Positions 25,601 to 35,057 of a stretch of 64,000 nucleotides of DNA are shown here, piece by piece. The stretch is taken from positions 11,884,733 to 11,948,732 of the forward strand of contig OW285188.1 of assembly GCA_935421135.1 (NCBI GenBank), read 5' to 3'. The position numbers and the translations under genes were made by a program. The number at the start of each line of letters is the position of its first letter. The first letter of the stretch is position 1. The DNA comes from Bugulina stolonifera (lineage: Eukaryota; Bryozoa; Gymnolaemata; Cheilostomatida; Bugulidae). Under the pieces are notes generated by a model. It ran no database searches. It saw nothing but the letters and a program-made list of their open reading frames with translations, and was not told the DNA's origin.

Positions 25601-26972
25601 CTTTGTGTGGTCGTCAGTTAACAGCCGCGGGGCAAACTTTGCTGTCACACGTCTCATCTCCAGGTCTTCAGTGAGAATAGTCTGAACTGATCCAATAGAC
25701 AAACCACACTCTTCAGAAAGTTCTCTGCATGTTAGTCTCCTGTCTCCATAGATTTTGACGCAGATAACAGCAATGTTCTCTGCATTCCTGCTTGATGTTG
25801 GTCTGCCAGACCTTTGCTCATCTTTGACACTGGTGTGACCATCTTCAAATCTTTTCATCCAGTTGTAGATACTACTTTTACACATTACAGACTCACCAAA
25901 TGCTTGGTGTAAACTTTCGATAATGTCAGACTTTTTCTTCCCTGTTTTTACTAGGAATTTTATTACACATCTCTGCTCTTCCACTAATAAAATTTCAGCC
26001 ATCCTTAGAAAATTAGGAAATGGCAGTGAAGTTCACTTTGCATTATGAGATATAACCTGAGAACCATGAATTGCCCAAGAAAGATTTTTTGCAAAATATC
26101 TCCTGAGACATAGACGAAACAATTCCCAAAAAAAGAAAATCATACCTATTATTGGAAAGAAATTGTAACAACTTTCCACCTACTTTTTGAACGCACCTCG
26201 TATTTACAATATAATTATTTTAGTTTGCATTTAGTCAAATTTTGATACCCTGTGTCATTATAGTATTGTTGTTTTTATAACACCAAATGTAATAAAATAT
26301 ACACCTTACAGCTCCTGAATAAAGGTGGTATTCATTGTGACATTGGAAAAATTTCCAACCCTCCTCCTATGTTCAAATGGCCAGTAATATGCATACTGTG
26401 CTTTTTGTAATACATGTTGCAATGTAATACTGTTATTGAGATGTCAAAAGGCATGTTACAGGTAAACATTGGAAAATCTACTAAGAACATCCTGGCATCA
26501 CAGTCCATTGATTGTAATCATTACACTCAAGTAAATTGTAACCTTCTATAGGCTACCAGAAGTGAGCAAGCAGAAGCCTTTGTCATCTTCAGGAGTTCCA
26601 ACAGATATGTCAATATTTGACACTGGGAGGTCAGAACTACAATACTTTCCTTCATTGCCAACATCACAATGTATTGGGTTAAGGAAGGGAAGTGATTAAC
26701 CCTTGGCCTATTCTGTTACCAAGACATACCTTGTATACGTAAGTAAAGTTGAGATGGTCATAATCTGAGTTATTTTGAAGAGCCTCAATAGCGACAGATA
26801 TTGCTCCAGCGTACGTCTTCCCAGTGTTCTGGGGAGTCATGTTTGTCTTTGTTGTCATTGATGGTAAAAAGCCGATCTTAATATTCCTCACACTGTCGAC
26901 TTGTAGAGGACGGAGCAGGAGAAGGAAGAGGTGGAGGCACGTCAGCACTGTTTGTATTGTTGAGCTACCCAT
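6087..26972 (-). CDS. Receptor guanylyl cyclase (ANF-receptor / kinase-homology / cyclase)
   Basis: Single-pass receptor making cGMP from GTP. Twenty-five coding exons join in phase to about 1272 aa, longer than the usual 1050-1100 aa because of a long C-tail. Order of domains: signal peptide (1-27), ANF-type ligand-binding ectodomain (about 28-460), a CGF...GCPE juxtamembrane Cys pair, one membrane helix (about 478-501), kinase homology domain (about 550-820), dimerisation helix (about 825-880), class III cyclase domain (about 885-1075), Ser/Arg-rich tail. The start was chosen because ATG 26,970-26,972 opens a signal peptide and sits 12 nt after an ATCACAG acceptor. Exon coordinates are in the block entries below. 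Ligand unknown; natriuretic-peptide-receptor-like or orphan GC-A/GC-C-type subfamilies cannot be separated from here. The only weak joint is exon 23 to exon 24. Confidence 0.93.
7083..7133. repeat. Perfect fold-back repeat (17-bp arms)
   Basis: Arms TGTGATGTGAAGTTGTC (7083-7099) and its exact complement (7117-7133) enclose a 17-nt loop. It lies in the last cyclase intron and belongs to a family with related copies at 30.0 and 35.3 kb. Confidence 0.85.
8156..10698 (-). other. Cyclase exons 17-23: dimerisation helix and cyclase domain
   Basis: Exons: 10555-10698, 10143-10266, 9788-9893, 9391-9516, 9017-9127, 8605-8696, 8156-8262. Exon 17 gives the coiled dimerisation linker ([27 protein letters not shown]). 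Exon 18 has the first metal-binding aspartate in FSDIVGFT. Exon 19 has [10 protein letters not shown] with the guanine-specifying Glu and second metal Asp. Exon 21 has [13 protein letters not shown] and [16 protein letters not shown]: the Cys before LFGD is the second guanine-selecting residue, and Asn/Arg of NTTSR stabilise the transition state. Exon 22 ends [14 protein letters not shown] and exon 23 continues [12 protein letters not shown]. All residues expected for active guanylyl (not adenylyl) cyclase are present. The exon 23 end is uncertain: phase demands a weak GC donor at 8155-8154. Confidence 0.92.
12067..12125 (+). repeat. tRNA-derived SINE candidate
   Basis: TGGGTAGAGCGG at 12067-12078 fits an RNA polymerase III A box, and GGTCCCAAGCC at 12115-12125 is a degenerate B box at tRNA spacing. 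The sequence does not fold as an intact tRNA, so a SINE head in a cyclase intron is more likely than a functional tRNA gene. Confidence 0.4.
14881..14901. repeat. (GCT)7 microsatellite
   Basis: Seven perfect GCT units in the intron between cyclase exons 10 and 11; not in a coding exon. Confidence 0.9.
15571..15836. mobile_element. MITE copy 1, TA-flanked, TIR GTGTCTTCGCGACC
   Basis: A 266-bp element bounded by GTGTCTTCGCGACC and its inverted complement, flanked on both sides by TA (15569-15570 and 15837-15838). TA duplication plus short TIRs suggests a Tc1/mariner-type non-autonomous element. No coding capacity. A second copy in opposite orientation is at 17,874. Confidence 0.8.
17220..17556. 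repeat. Partial duplication of cyclase exon 8 with an inverted junction
   Basis: 17220-17371 (most of exon 8 plus its upstream intron edge) is repeated at 17405-17556 with scattered substitutions. The intronic copy keeps a frame ([25 protein letters not shown]) and an AAAG acceptor, but then hits a stop (GHP-stop). Between the copies, 17373-17400 is an inverted copy of 17406-17433, making a hairpin with a 5-nt loop. The copy nearer the membrane exon (17159-17307) is the one that splices in phase. Confidence 0.85.
17874..18124. mobile_element. MITE copy 2, inverted relative to copy 1
   Basis: A 251-bp element starting GTGTCTTCGCGAC and ending with a degraded inverted copy, flanked by TA (17872-17873 and 18125-18126). 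Its left end matches the reverse complement of copy 1's right end (GGGTCACAAAT), so the two insertions face opposite ways in neighbouring cyclase introns. Confidence 0.78.
20515..21738 (+). mobile_element. Decayed hAT transposon with intact ends
   Basis: A 1224-bp element with terminal inverted repeats CAGGGATGCCCAAA, flanked by the 8-bp duplication CACTACAC (20507-20514 and 21739-21746). An 8-bp target duplication and a CAGGG terminus define the hAT superfamily. Around 20830-20985 a + strand frame reads [20 protein letters not shown] then SKNQTRLTD, the hAT C-terminal dimerisation segment. The rest of the transposase is gone or broken, so the copy is non-autonomous. It sits in the intron between cyclase exons 3 and 4. 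Confidence 0.9.
22765..22900. repeat. Possible SINE tail/core fragment
   Basis: The stretch with CATGTAAAAGATCCTGGGCA resembles conserved core/tail segments of metazoan SINEs (ATGTAAAAGATCC-type). No pol III boxes or target duplications were identified, so this is tentative. Confidence 0.25.
24676..24751. repeat. 19-bp minisatellite, four copies
   Basis: Four tandem copies of TGTACATGCGTCTGTAGAC with one substitution in the second copy. It lies in cyclase intron 1 and encodes nothing. Confidence 0.95.
25219..26200 (-). mobile_element. Internally deleted mariner element
   Basis: About 29-bp imperfect inverted repeats (CGAGGTGCGTTTAAAAAGTA at left, the complement at right) are flanked by TA on both sides (25217-25218, 26201-26202). 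Total length is 982 bp against about 1.3 kb for a full mariner. The transposase fragments are on the minus strand. The insertion is in cyclase intron 1. Confidence 0.93.
25320..26002 (-). pseudogene. Mariner transposase, DNA-binding part plus C-terminal fragment
   Basis: From ATG 26,000-26,002 a frame of 141 codons gives the N-terminal helix-turn-helix region ([41 protein letters not shown]) and second HTH ([20 protein letters not shown]). It ends at 25577 by a frameshift. The next frame resumes with [18 protein letters not shown] and [15 protein letters not shown], the third catalytic-Asp block of D,D34D mariners. Roughly 100 codons between them, including the first two catalytic aspartates, are deleted. 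The element cannot encode transposase. Confidence 0.9.
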
Positions 26973-28617
26973 GATGCTTCACTCCTGTGATTATACATGT
27001 ATAATACACTGTGATACGCGTTCATACACTGTGTGGTGAGTCATGCAACATTTCACCAATTCGATGTGATGTTTAGAATTTAGTTCTACAAGTGATGAAC
27101 GAATAGAAATTCGTTTGAATAGACCTATAAATGTAAGAGAAAGTAGCATATTTCTCAATTATAATATTATATAATATTACATATACATGTAATATCCAAT
27201 TATAACATTAGGTAGTTGAAATTATATCTTATACAATGTTTAATCATTGTTTTAGAGTTTGGTACAGCACATAGCTTAAGTAATATCATTATTAGACTTA
27301 TACAGGAACTTTGGGAAACCAATGTTGTGATAAATCAACCCTGTCAGATTCCAAGTGTAGATAAGATACATACAAACAGCATAAAGTATATACAGTCACA
27401 CATTTGATCATCTTCACCTGTCTCCTACAAAACTGTTAAAATAGTGTCTATGTCTTTTGCTATGACTGTCTCGATGTTGAACAATCATTTAGATTGCGAA
27501 ATAAAAAATCTACTCCCAATGTAATTCATGGGTTATAGGCATGCTAACCTGTACATGTAAGATTCTGTTATAAAGAATAACATTGTACAAAGAGCGCTAA
27601 GCTAAAGAGATGTTATTGTTATTAGTGAACTTGTTATGCTACTCACAAACTTACAGCTACAAAACTCATTCAATATGTCATGCATACTTGAAAGAGGTAC
27701 AAAATAGTTAAATGAAGGATATGAATTTCATCATTTATAGTTAACAATAAACAAATCAACGTGCATACAATAACCAAATATAATATTTTTCCAATTTTAC
27801 CACTGGCTTATAAAAAGAAGTTTTAAGGGATATTTAGGTAATCAGTTAAACCATACCTATTTAACTGTTAGAATATATTACACCTACATGTATATTTAAG
27901 ATGTGTTTGTTCACTTTAGCTTTGCTCATAGTTTGCGAAGTTAATATAGCCATTTCATTTTTAACAACTGAAAATTCCAATAGTGGTTTATGTAAAGGCA
28001 TATCACAGGGAATAAAATCTTGGCAAATGTATGCGTTGGAGCCGTGGTAATAAAAAATCCAAAAATCTGGTTTAGTTGAGAAAATAATAGTTTAAATTTT
28101 GCTAACTGTTGACTGTTATACCATGAAGATAGATCAATTTTAGATGGCAGTTGAAGTATTGTATGCTGTAGATTACACAATAAATGTAGGTATACTTGTA
28201 CAGTTCAAAGCACTTTGGTATATGTTGGCTACATATGGTATATGTAATGATAAGTGTAATAGCTAAAAAAAAGGATAACAAACTCCCCAAAAGTAGAGAA
28301 TTGATTTGGGTACCGTGACTTTTTATGTACTGTTCACGTCAAGTAATATTTAGTACAACATACTCAGGCATAAGGTTACTATTAATCTCTCAGATCACTG
28401 CACCAACTAGCTAGCAAGTCTAAGTACTTACAGTTCAGTTAAGCAGCTCTTCAAACATACTACAACTTAGTGGCAGCAAAGCAACTGCATGTCATATGAC
28501 AATACCGATCCTACATACATGAGCCAATCCTGACACTACCACCCTGGGGAAACGATGAGACCATTATGTCTGATACTAGCACTTATCCATCCATATATTA
28601 TATATGATTCTACATAC

Positions 28618-28700
28618 CTGTCAAACGTCAGCTCGCTGCTTGCTGCCGGATTGTCCGATTTGATTATCTTCACTTGCTGTTATATCAACTCATTTTTGTC
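28618..28700 (-). other. Probable 5' UTR exon of the guanylyl cyclase
   Basis: A CAG/GTATGT donor at 28618/28617 pairs logically with the ATCACAG acceptor at 26985-26986, 12 nt before the start codon. Its upstream limit is a guess; no TATA box is clear. Intron length would be about 1.6 kb. Confidence 0.35.
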
Positions 28701-30004
28701 TAATCAATATCGAAATTGAAGAAATGTGCATTAAGAATACTACTAATAGCGGCAAACACTGTCATGCGCTACTTAAATCAATGGATTACTACTCAAAAGT
28801 ATCCAACTAAATGTATTTATTATCCATAGTTATATAATCTTCCTTTATCTCCTATCCAGCTGACACTTGAAACTACTATTTAGATATAATAATGAGTTAT
28901 TATTCACATTGTCTATCAGCAAAAATCTCAAGTATAGCATTCGACCACCTAAGTGTACGTGTTGTAACCTGTAATATAATGGATATTATTTCCTATACAA
29001 TTGAACTTGTATGGATAAATGTTTGCTATAGTAAGTTAGTAGCAGTAATGTGTGTACAAAAATATATCACTACATAGTGCACTAATGTTTTACGGTGTTG
29101 GGTAGTTACTATAAGTTACATATACACCTATGTCTGTGTAGTCAATGTGTAACTGTGTTTTATTACCCTAAAGGCTCATTGAGTAGAACAAATCATATTT
29201 CTAAGATGTTACTAATTCTATACAATGATCTTGTTCATTTGCATAACAAGAATCTGTTATATTAAATTACCTGGTGTAGCTCTGTTCTATATAGTGTTAT
29301 TGATATAAGATATGCAGAGATTATTTTGCATAGCATAGCAATATAAACATATTAGTGTAAATACTAGGAAAATATTGTTTGGTCAGCTACCAGCTAAGTT
29401 TATAATATGAAATTGCATGTAGCTGCACTAGAAGTGATTCAGTCATCATGTATTTATAGTAGGTAGGTCTATTATACATTGCAAATGTTATATCAAGTGA
29501 AACTATGTAGGATTGTCTACACTTAAACATTGTCTTGCATAATAAACATGTGAAATGTAGCCCAAGCTTGCCAAATTCCACTGATGAAACTCAGGAAGAT
29601 TCAGCATTTGGGTGGGGGTGTACATTTTGGGTGGGGTGGGCTACCAAAATTTGAGTTGCAAATCAAGGAGTCTCCTGCGGAATCAGGGAAACTTGGTAAG
29701 CCTGATATAGCCTGAGACACTAGAAATTATCCAAAGGTGTAATGTACATGTACATTGTTATGTGCAGTTTAGTTTTGCTTCTATTATACAAGAGTATGCT
29801 GCTATTATAGCCTATAGGGTAAATTTAATTTATATCCTTGGAGAAGATGAAAGAGTACAGCTAACTAAGAGGGTACTCAAATGACAATGCAATTGATGCA
29901 GATATTAAAGATAAAGATAAAAATGTAACAAGCTACAATATAGGGAAGGGAATAGTGTATTGACTATTGGCAATTTTGTTGCGTCCATCAGCAACTATAT
30001 TTCG

Positions 30005-30038
30005 AAGTTGTCCTCTCCCAATAGAGAGAGGACAACTT
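30005..30038. repeat. Fold-back repeat (13-bp arms)
   Basis: AAGTTGTCCTCTC (30005-30017) and its perfect complement (30026-30038) enclose an 8-nt loop. The following ATAATCAAT matches the flank of the 35.3 kb copy, so this is a repeat family and not a chance hairpin. Confidence 0.8.
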
Positions 30039-31381
30039 TATACCATAATCAATCAGATGTACATTATGTAGCTATCACTCCACATTTATTCAGGCAAATA
30101 TTCACTAAGAGTAAGAGATGGTGTATAATTTACTGGAACTGGTAGTTTTTACCAACCAGGAAAATAGGAACATGGTGTCGGTTGAGACGGCACCATATTT
30201 TTGACTGCATTGCTTTATCGTGCAGGTTTTTCTCACTGTGTGTGAGACTCCAATGGTGAGACCACTCACCATTCATACCTTGTTATAAGAGTCTTCCCTG
30301 TAAATGAGCTCACCAGAGACCTTGCCATAATATTGACTCCATGACAGAAAAATTAATGCTACAACTATTCCAATAGACAACTGGCATGACTACCATGATG
30401 AAAGTGTTCTCAATATTATTTTATTTCTTTGAAGTGACTGGCAAGTATGGCTATGGCCTATGAGCTACGTAAACTGGAAAGTAGGAACTGTCTTACCACA
30501 TGTATCATAGGATTCATCACTCACTCAAGCCAAACATAGCAAAATATTAGCTTGAATTGAACCATTACTGCCATAACCATTTTGAAGAGTACTATGTTCC
30601 TTTGCAAACAAATAATGGTGTGCATGAATGAAATTTTAGTTGTCTTTCCTTGAATAAAAAGAGAAGAAAACTTTTCAATGATTGAGAAAAAGCCTCCGCT
30701 CAAGTGGACTCATTAGATTCTAGCCTCAGTCTTGCTATTATGTTACATTGAGGGTGTATTGCAGACTTCTCAGCTTGCACTTTTAATAACAGTAAGAACC
30801 CAAACTAAATCTTTAAGGATTTGCCCGTTTTCCTACAAATGGATTTGCATTAATTTTGTATTGTATGATTTTATTATTTTTACAACAATAATAATTTTTT
30901 ATAGCCTAGACCGCGTAGGTATATTTTAATTTTTTAAATTTCCTTTGTTGACTATTGAATACAGATAAAAAAAATTTTTGGAGGGGAATAAATCATTGAT
31001 TTGATGTAAGTTTACTTTATTTTTTTAATTTTATTTTTTTTTTATATGAAATTATTAGCACCATCTTTTCATGACCATGAAGAGGAATCAATCACACAGA
31101 ATCATAGATGAATTTGAGATATCAATCAGTATTATTCATCAGATTTCAAATGATCTATGAATGTTCTTACCAAATTCATTACAAATATAATGTCACAGAC
31201 TCACAAGATGAAGATGTTCTGTCTCGCCAAATCAGGCAAACTCACATTCACTCTTTGTCAGGTTTACCATCCACTAACTCCTGTAACCACCAACCAGAGA
31301 ATTAGCAGTCTCAGCCAGTCTCTCTGTTTACTTCATGTGGTTGGTGTTATGTTATGTTTATATAGAATAGAATGATATGAT

Positions 31382-32458
31382 ATGATATGTGTCACCCTGC
31401 ATGAGATCATGGGGGCGACTGACAAAAAGTCTAGTGTGCATGCCGCAGTTTTGGACCTGTCAAAAGCTTTTGATCGTGTGCCACACACACTACTAATGCA
31501 AAAACTGTCAGAGATTCCTGGTATGGAAAGTTACCTGCTGAACTGGATACATGATTTCTTATGCAACAGATCACAAACTGTGGTGCTGGATGGTGTGAAA
31601 TCTGGCTTACTGCCAGTGACATCAGGAGTTCCGCAGGGCTCGGTGCTGGGCCCTGTGTTGTTTCTGGTGTATATTAATGACCTCCCCAGCCATGTTGATT
31701 GCTCTGTTGGCCTCTTTGCTGATGATACCCTTATGTACCAAGATGTAAACAACACAACCGATGAGAGAAGATTTCAAACCAATCTTGAGTCACTGAACAC
31801 CTGGGCTAAAACATGGGAAATGTGCTTCAATGCCAAAAAGTGTAAGATCATCGCCTTCCAGCCCCAAAGAGCAGTCCCTGAGTATACTATGAATAATCTA
31901 GTGCTGGAACACACAGATTACTGCAAATACCTGGGAGTGATACTGCAGTCAGACTTGAAGTTCACCAACCATATAGCTGATAAAATCTGCAAAGCCAAAA
32001 AGCAAGTTGGGATGATCAGGAGAGCCCTCTACTGGGCACCTGAGCGAGCTAGGTTAATAGCATACAGATCTCTCTGCCTTCCTCACCTAGAATATACTTC
32101 CTGCGCATGGGATCCCTCTACCAGTAAAGAGATTGAGGCACTAGAGATGGTGCAAAACCAAGGTGTGAGAATGATCTGTGGCATCAAAGGAAGGAGAGGT
32201 GTCACAGAGGCCAAAGAGAAACTTCAACTCCAACAGCTGGACATCCGACGCAGGAACTCTCGACTAAAGCTTTTGCTAGATATACTGTCAAGAGAAGAAG
32301 CCCTCTGTGCATCATATGATGAAATCATGGAACAACCTCAGACAACAGTTCAGACTAGATCACAGTGTAGAAACGAACCGCGGTCTATTGGAGCCACTGG
32401 GAACTGTTTCCATAACAGCTTTCTACCCCGCACAATACGAGACCTCAAAAAAGAATAA
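31382..32458 (+). mobile_element. 5'-truncated non-LTR retrotransposon, reverse transcriptase ORF
   Basis: An uninterrupted 358-codon frame begins inside a reverse transcriptase domain. It has VLDLSKAFDRVPHTLL (palm block), SGVPQGSVLGPVLFLVYIND and LFADDTLMY, the catalytic FADD box. After the thumb region come WAPERARLIAYRSLCLPHLE and the CR1/jockey-like C-terminal block ending NSFLPRTIRDLKKE-stop. Endonuclease and ORF1 are absent; the 5' edge abuts a short ATGAT repeat near 31368-31388, typical of truncated reverse transcription. The lack of stops suggests a recent insertion. The ATG used here is incidental, not the native start. The 3' UTR runs on to about 32.65 kb. Confidence 0.93.
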
Positions 32459-33359
32459 ACATTAGCAGAAGAACAACACAACTAATACTAAAATACTACA
32501 TGGGTACCCACTTGTACCCACTCTGAAACCAAATATCTTACCCACGAGATGGTATATGGAACAATGTCCTTATGATAATTTATGTACAAAAATTGAGGCA
32601 CGCCCCTTCCGCCCCTAGGCGGTCTAGCGTAATGTCGTCATTGATGTAAGTTGATGTAATGTACTAAATTAATTAAAAATTACAAGGAAAACTCACGTGT
32701 GGTGTAGGAACTGTGGAAGCATGGGTAAAGGATTCACATGAGTGTGAATGAAGGGGTAAAAGATGTACATGATATTTGATTATGTCATTAGTATACATAT
32801 TACTATTTGGTATGTCGTTCATGGTCCAAGGTAGAAAGCTGGTAGTGGCTGCAACCAGCTGTAACAACTATTTTTGGCTAAGGGTGCAATAAGTCCAGGA
32901 CAGAGTATTGGGGCTTCCCCGATTGATACTAAAAGTAGCTAAAGTGATCTCTATCAGATTCAGACAAATATATTGGATTATAGGCTGCTTGCACTGTCTT
33001 TCAGGCTATAACATTAGCCATAAATTTATGATCAATGTACTCAAAGTTCAATTTTGAGAGTTGACATCGACAAATTTTTTTTTTTTGATAGATTTCTGGG
33101 GAGGCAAATGTCCATCTTGCCCCCTGGTTGTTATGGACCTGACTGCAGCCATTGTAATTTTGTTTCTGTCTGCTTCTCAGAATCTTTGTACTCTTTACCA
33201 GGAAAAGAGCCAATCTTTGAGGAATGGTGTACTCAACAGAAAGACATGTCTTCTGCCCCGAGCAGGAATTATAATTAATAGGCAATTTGAACACCAACAT
33301 GCAGCATTAACTACATACATGTATGTTTTTTTTCAGCCAAAGGAGTATTTTACTAAGCA
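32459..33359. other. Retroelement 3' sequence and TCEANC2 upstream region
   Basis: The first about 190 bases are probably the element's 3' UTR. Near 33336 a pyrimidine-rich TTTTTTTTCAG acceptor precedes the TCEANC2 ATG by 23 nt, so a 5' UTR intron is likely. No other gene seen. Confidence 0.5.
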
Positions 33360-34809
33360 ATGGATAGATTTGTTGTAAGAACACCAAGAATTGTTCAAGA
33401 GAAAAAGGCTTTTGAGCAGAAAGAAAAGAACTTTAAACAAGCAACTTTGTTTTCTCTGAAGGTACATTAAGTGGCGATCTGTACATCTGTATCAAATACT
33501 AGATTTTATTGAGAAATGTGTTGTTACTGTGATGCTAATGCATCTTATCATCTAATGTTAATATACTAATTCTGGTATTAATTATTAGCGGGTTGTTGTG
33601 GTGGAAGACATTAAGCGGTGCAAAGCGTTGCTGGAGATTCCCAAGCAGGATGACAGCGTTATACTTGACCAACTACAGAAATTAGATGAGAAGATTCCAT
33701 CTCGTGAAGTTCTGAATGAAACAAAAATAGGTAAATTGTTTTGCAGTATTAGCCTCTTGGGTTAAATTAATATATTGGCGGTCTAATGAATTACTGCAGT
33801 GACAATGTTTCTACTATTGATGCCATAACATGACTACTAATGACTACTATAGGTCTATATCAGGGCCTCAGGTGTGAGTTCAAGGCAGTTCTTTAAACGT
33901 CCAGTGAAGTATTTTTTTAAAAAAATAAGCCTGTTATTTTTTAATGTAGGATATCACATCAATGATCAACACTCAATAGTAATTAGAAGGTAGGCATAAT
34001 TTGATATTTGAAAACATTGATGTGGATTAATCGTTTAATAATAAATGATAAAATACAATGTAAGACGGAATTCTTTGGGTTACTTATATTTTGACTACTT
34101 TAGGGTTGACCTTGAACAAGTTGAGAAAGCATGAAAATGAACAAGTAGCTACCAAAGCAGCAAACATTCACAGACGCTGGAAGATGCATTTTAAAGATAA
34201 ACTAGATAAACCTAAAATAGAGGTGAGGTATGATAACTCCACCAATAAATACAGATCTTCAAGTAGAAAGCTTATTGGCGATGTTCTACACCCCCACCAG
34301 GTAATTACATAGTATATACAGTACTTCTCATGTAGTACTTGTAGTTATTTGTTGTTCATGGCAGATAGAGGCAAAGAACACCAATTTTTCTATTCCTGTT
34401 AGATCAAATTTGATGGTGAAATATACAACTCATGTACATGTATATGTCATTGATGTGTGATAGCATTTATAGAACCAATTTTGAAATCTATGACCATTCT
34501 AAGCTCCAAATTTCTTAGTTGTTTCATGGCTTGGGACTCAATACTATCAACTCAAAAGTACGCTACATATTTTACAAGGAATTGCATTATTTTGGCAATA
34601 ATTGTTCATTGTTGCTAACACAGGAATCCACTATACTGGCTGAAGCTATAGAGAGATGCGTGTTTGAAGTATACACAAACACTAGCAATGGTTACAGGAA
34701 GCATATCAGAGGAATTGTCTTCTCTTTACGTTATAAAGATGATATCAAGAAAAGGTTATTAGATAAACAACTAACAGTAACAGATCTATGTAAAATGAAG
34801 AAACCATGA
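33360..34809 (+). CDS. TCEANC2: TFIIS N-terminal and central domain-containing protein 2
   Basis: Four exons, 33360-33461, 33589-33730, 34104-34300 and 34624-34809, join to 208 aa, the same length as the vertebrate protein. The opening MDRFVVRTPRIVQ and SLKRVVVVEDIKRCKALLEI match the family strongly. Next is the TFIIS N-terminal (LW-type) helical bundle (KIPSREVLNETKIGLTLNKL, RKHENEQVATKAANIHRRWK), then KIEVRYD, then a short TFIIS central-domain-like segment (AIERCVFEVY, YRKHIRGIVFSLRYKDDIKK). There is no zinc ribbon, as expected. It probably interacts with elongation machinery in the nucleus; its precise role is poorly known. It ends 248 bp from the convergent TMEM147 stop codon. Confidence 0.96.
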
Positions 34810-34828
34810 CTTCCAACATGTACATGTA

Positions 34829-34834
34829 TTTATT
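34829..34834 (-). terminator. Candidate AATAAA signal for TMEM147
   Basis: TTTATT on the + strand, i.e. AATAAA on the minus strand, about 220 bp past the TMEM147 stop. Another candidate is near 34882. If either is used, the two convergent transcripts overlap. Confidence 0.45.
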
Positions 34835-34973
34835 TTAATTGTAGTCTATAGTTTGTAAACCATGTATATATTTGTAAAGAAATTTATTATTTTTATACAC
34901 ACTATATGAAGTATTAAAATTTACAACAAATTGTTCAAGATGTATCATTACAATATGCTAGCTTTACATTATA

Positions 34974-34979
34974 AATAAA
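34974..34979 (+). terminator. AATAAA signal for TCEANC2
   Basis: AATAAA 165 bp after the TCEANC2 stop. Cleavage about 15-30 bp later would bring the transcript to the edge of the TMEM147 3' UTR. Confidence 0.6.
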
Positions 34980-35057
34980 GATTGAATTTCAAGTGTAGTC
35001 AATAATCATGTACATAATCTTTGTACAAGTTCTAGAATATAATTGTAATAATTGTAT

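Larger units (their letters stand above)
16833..26972 (-). other. Cyclase exons 1-9: ectodomain and membrane helix
   Basis: Exons (minus strand, 5' to 3'): 26730-26972, 23916-24059, 22481-22687, 19747-19849, 19416-19574, 18690-18859, 18228-18375, 17159-17307, 16833-17014. Exon 1 gives the signal peptide and [11 protein letters not shown], the first ANF-domain strand. Exon 2 has [12 protein letters not shown]; exon 3 has [12 protein letters not shown] and [16 protein letters not shown], hallmarks of ANF_receptor. Exon 7 has [16 protein letters not shown]. Exon 8 has [20 protein letters not shown], the end of the fold. Exon 9 has the membrane-proximal cysteines ([13 protein letters not shown]) and the helix [20 protein letters not shown]. 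Several NxS/T sequons (NNSD, NNTVNET, NMSL) suit an exposed domain. The exon 6 donor GGT/GTTAGT is preferred over the upstream CCTG/GTGTTA because only it keeps exon 7 in frame. Confidence 0.9.
26985..31370. other. Upstream region of the cyclase, no gene recognised
   Basis: Apart from the proposed 5' UTR exon and the fold-back repeat at 30.0 kb, I see no coding signal. There is a G-rich stretch near 29607-29640 (GGGTGGGGGTG, GGGTGGGGTGGG) and very AT-rich sequence at 30.88-31.06 kb. Confidence 0.5.

Noticed and set aside
30985..32660. Similar CATTGATTTGATGTAAG and CATTGATGTAAGTTGATG sequences either side of the retroelement, as a possible target-site duplication
   Set aside because: The left copy is about 370 bp from the apparent 5' truncation point and the match is imperfect.
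33001..33378. Overlapping frames of about 100 codons on both strands upstream of TCEANC2
   Set aside because: No family resemblance or splice support; they lie in the presumed leader region.
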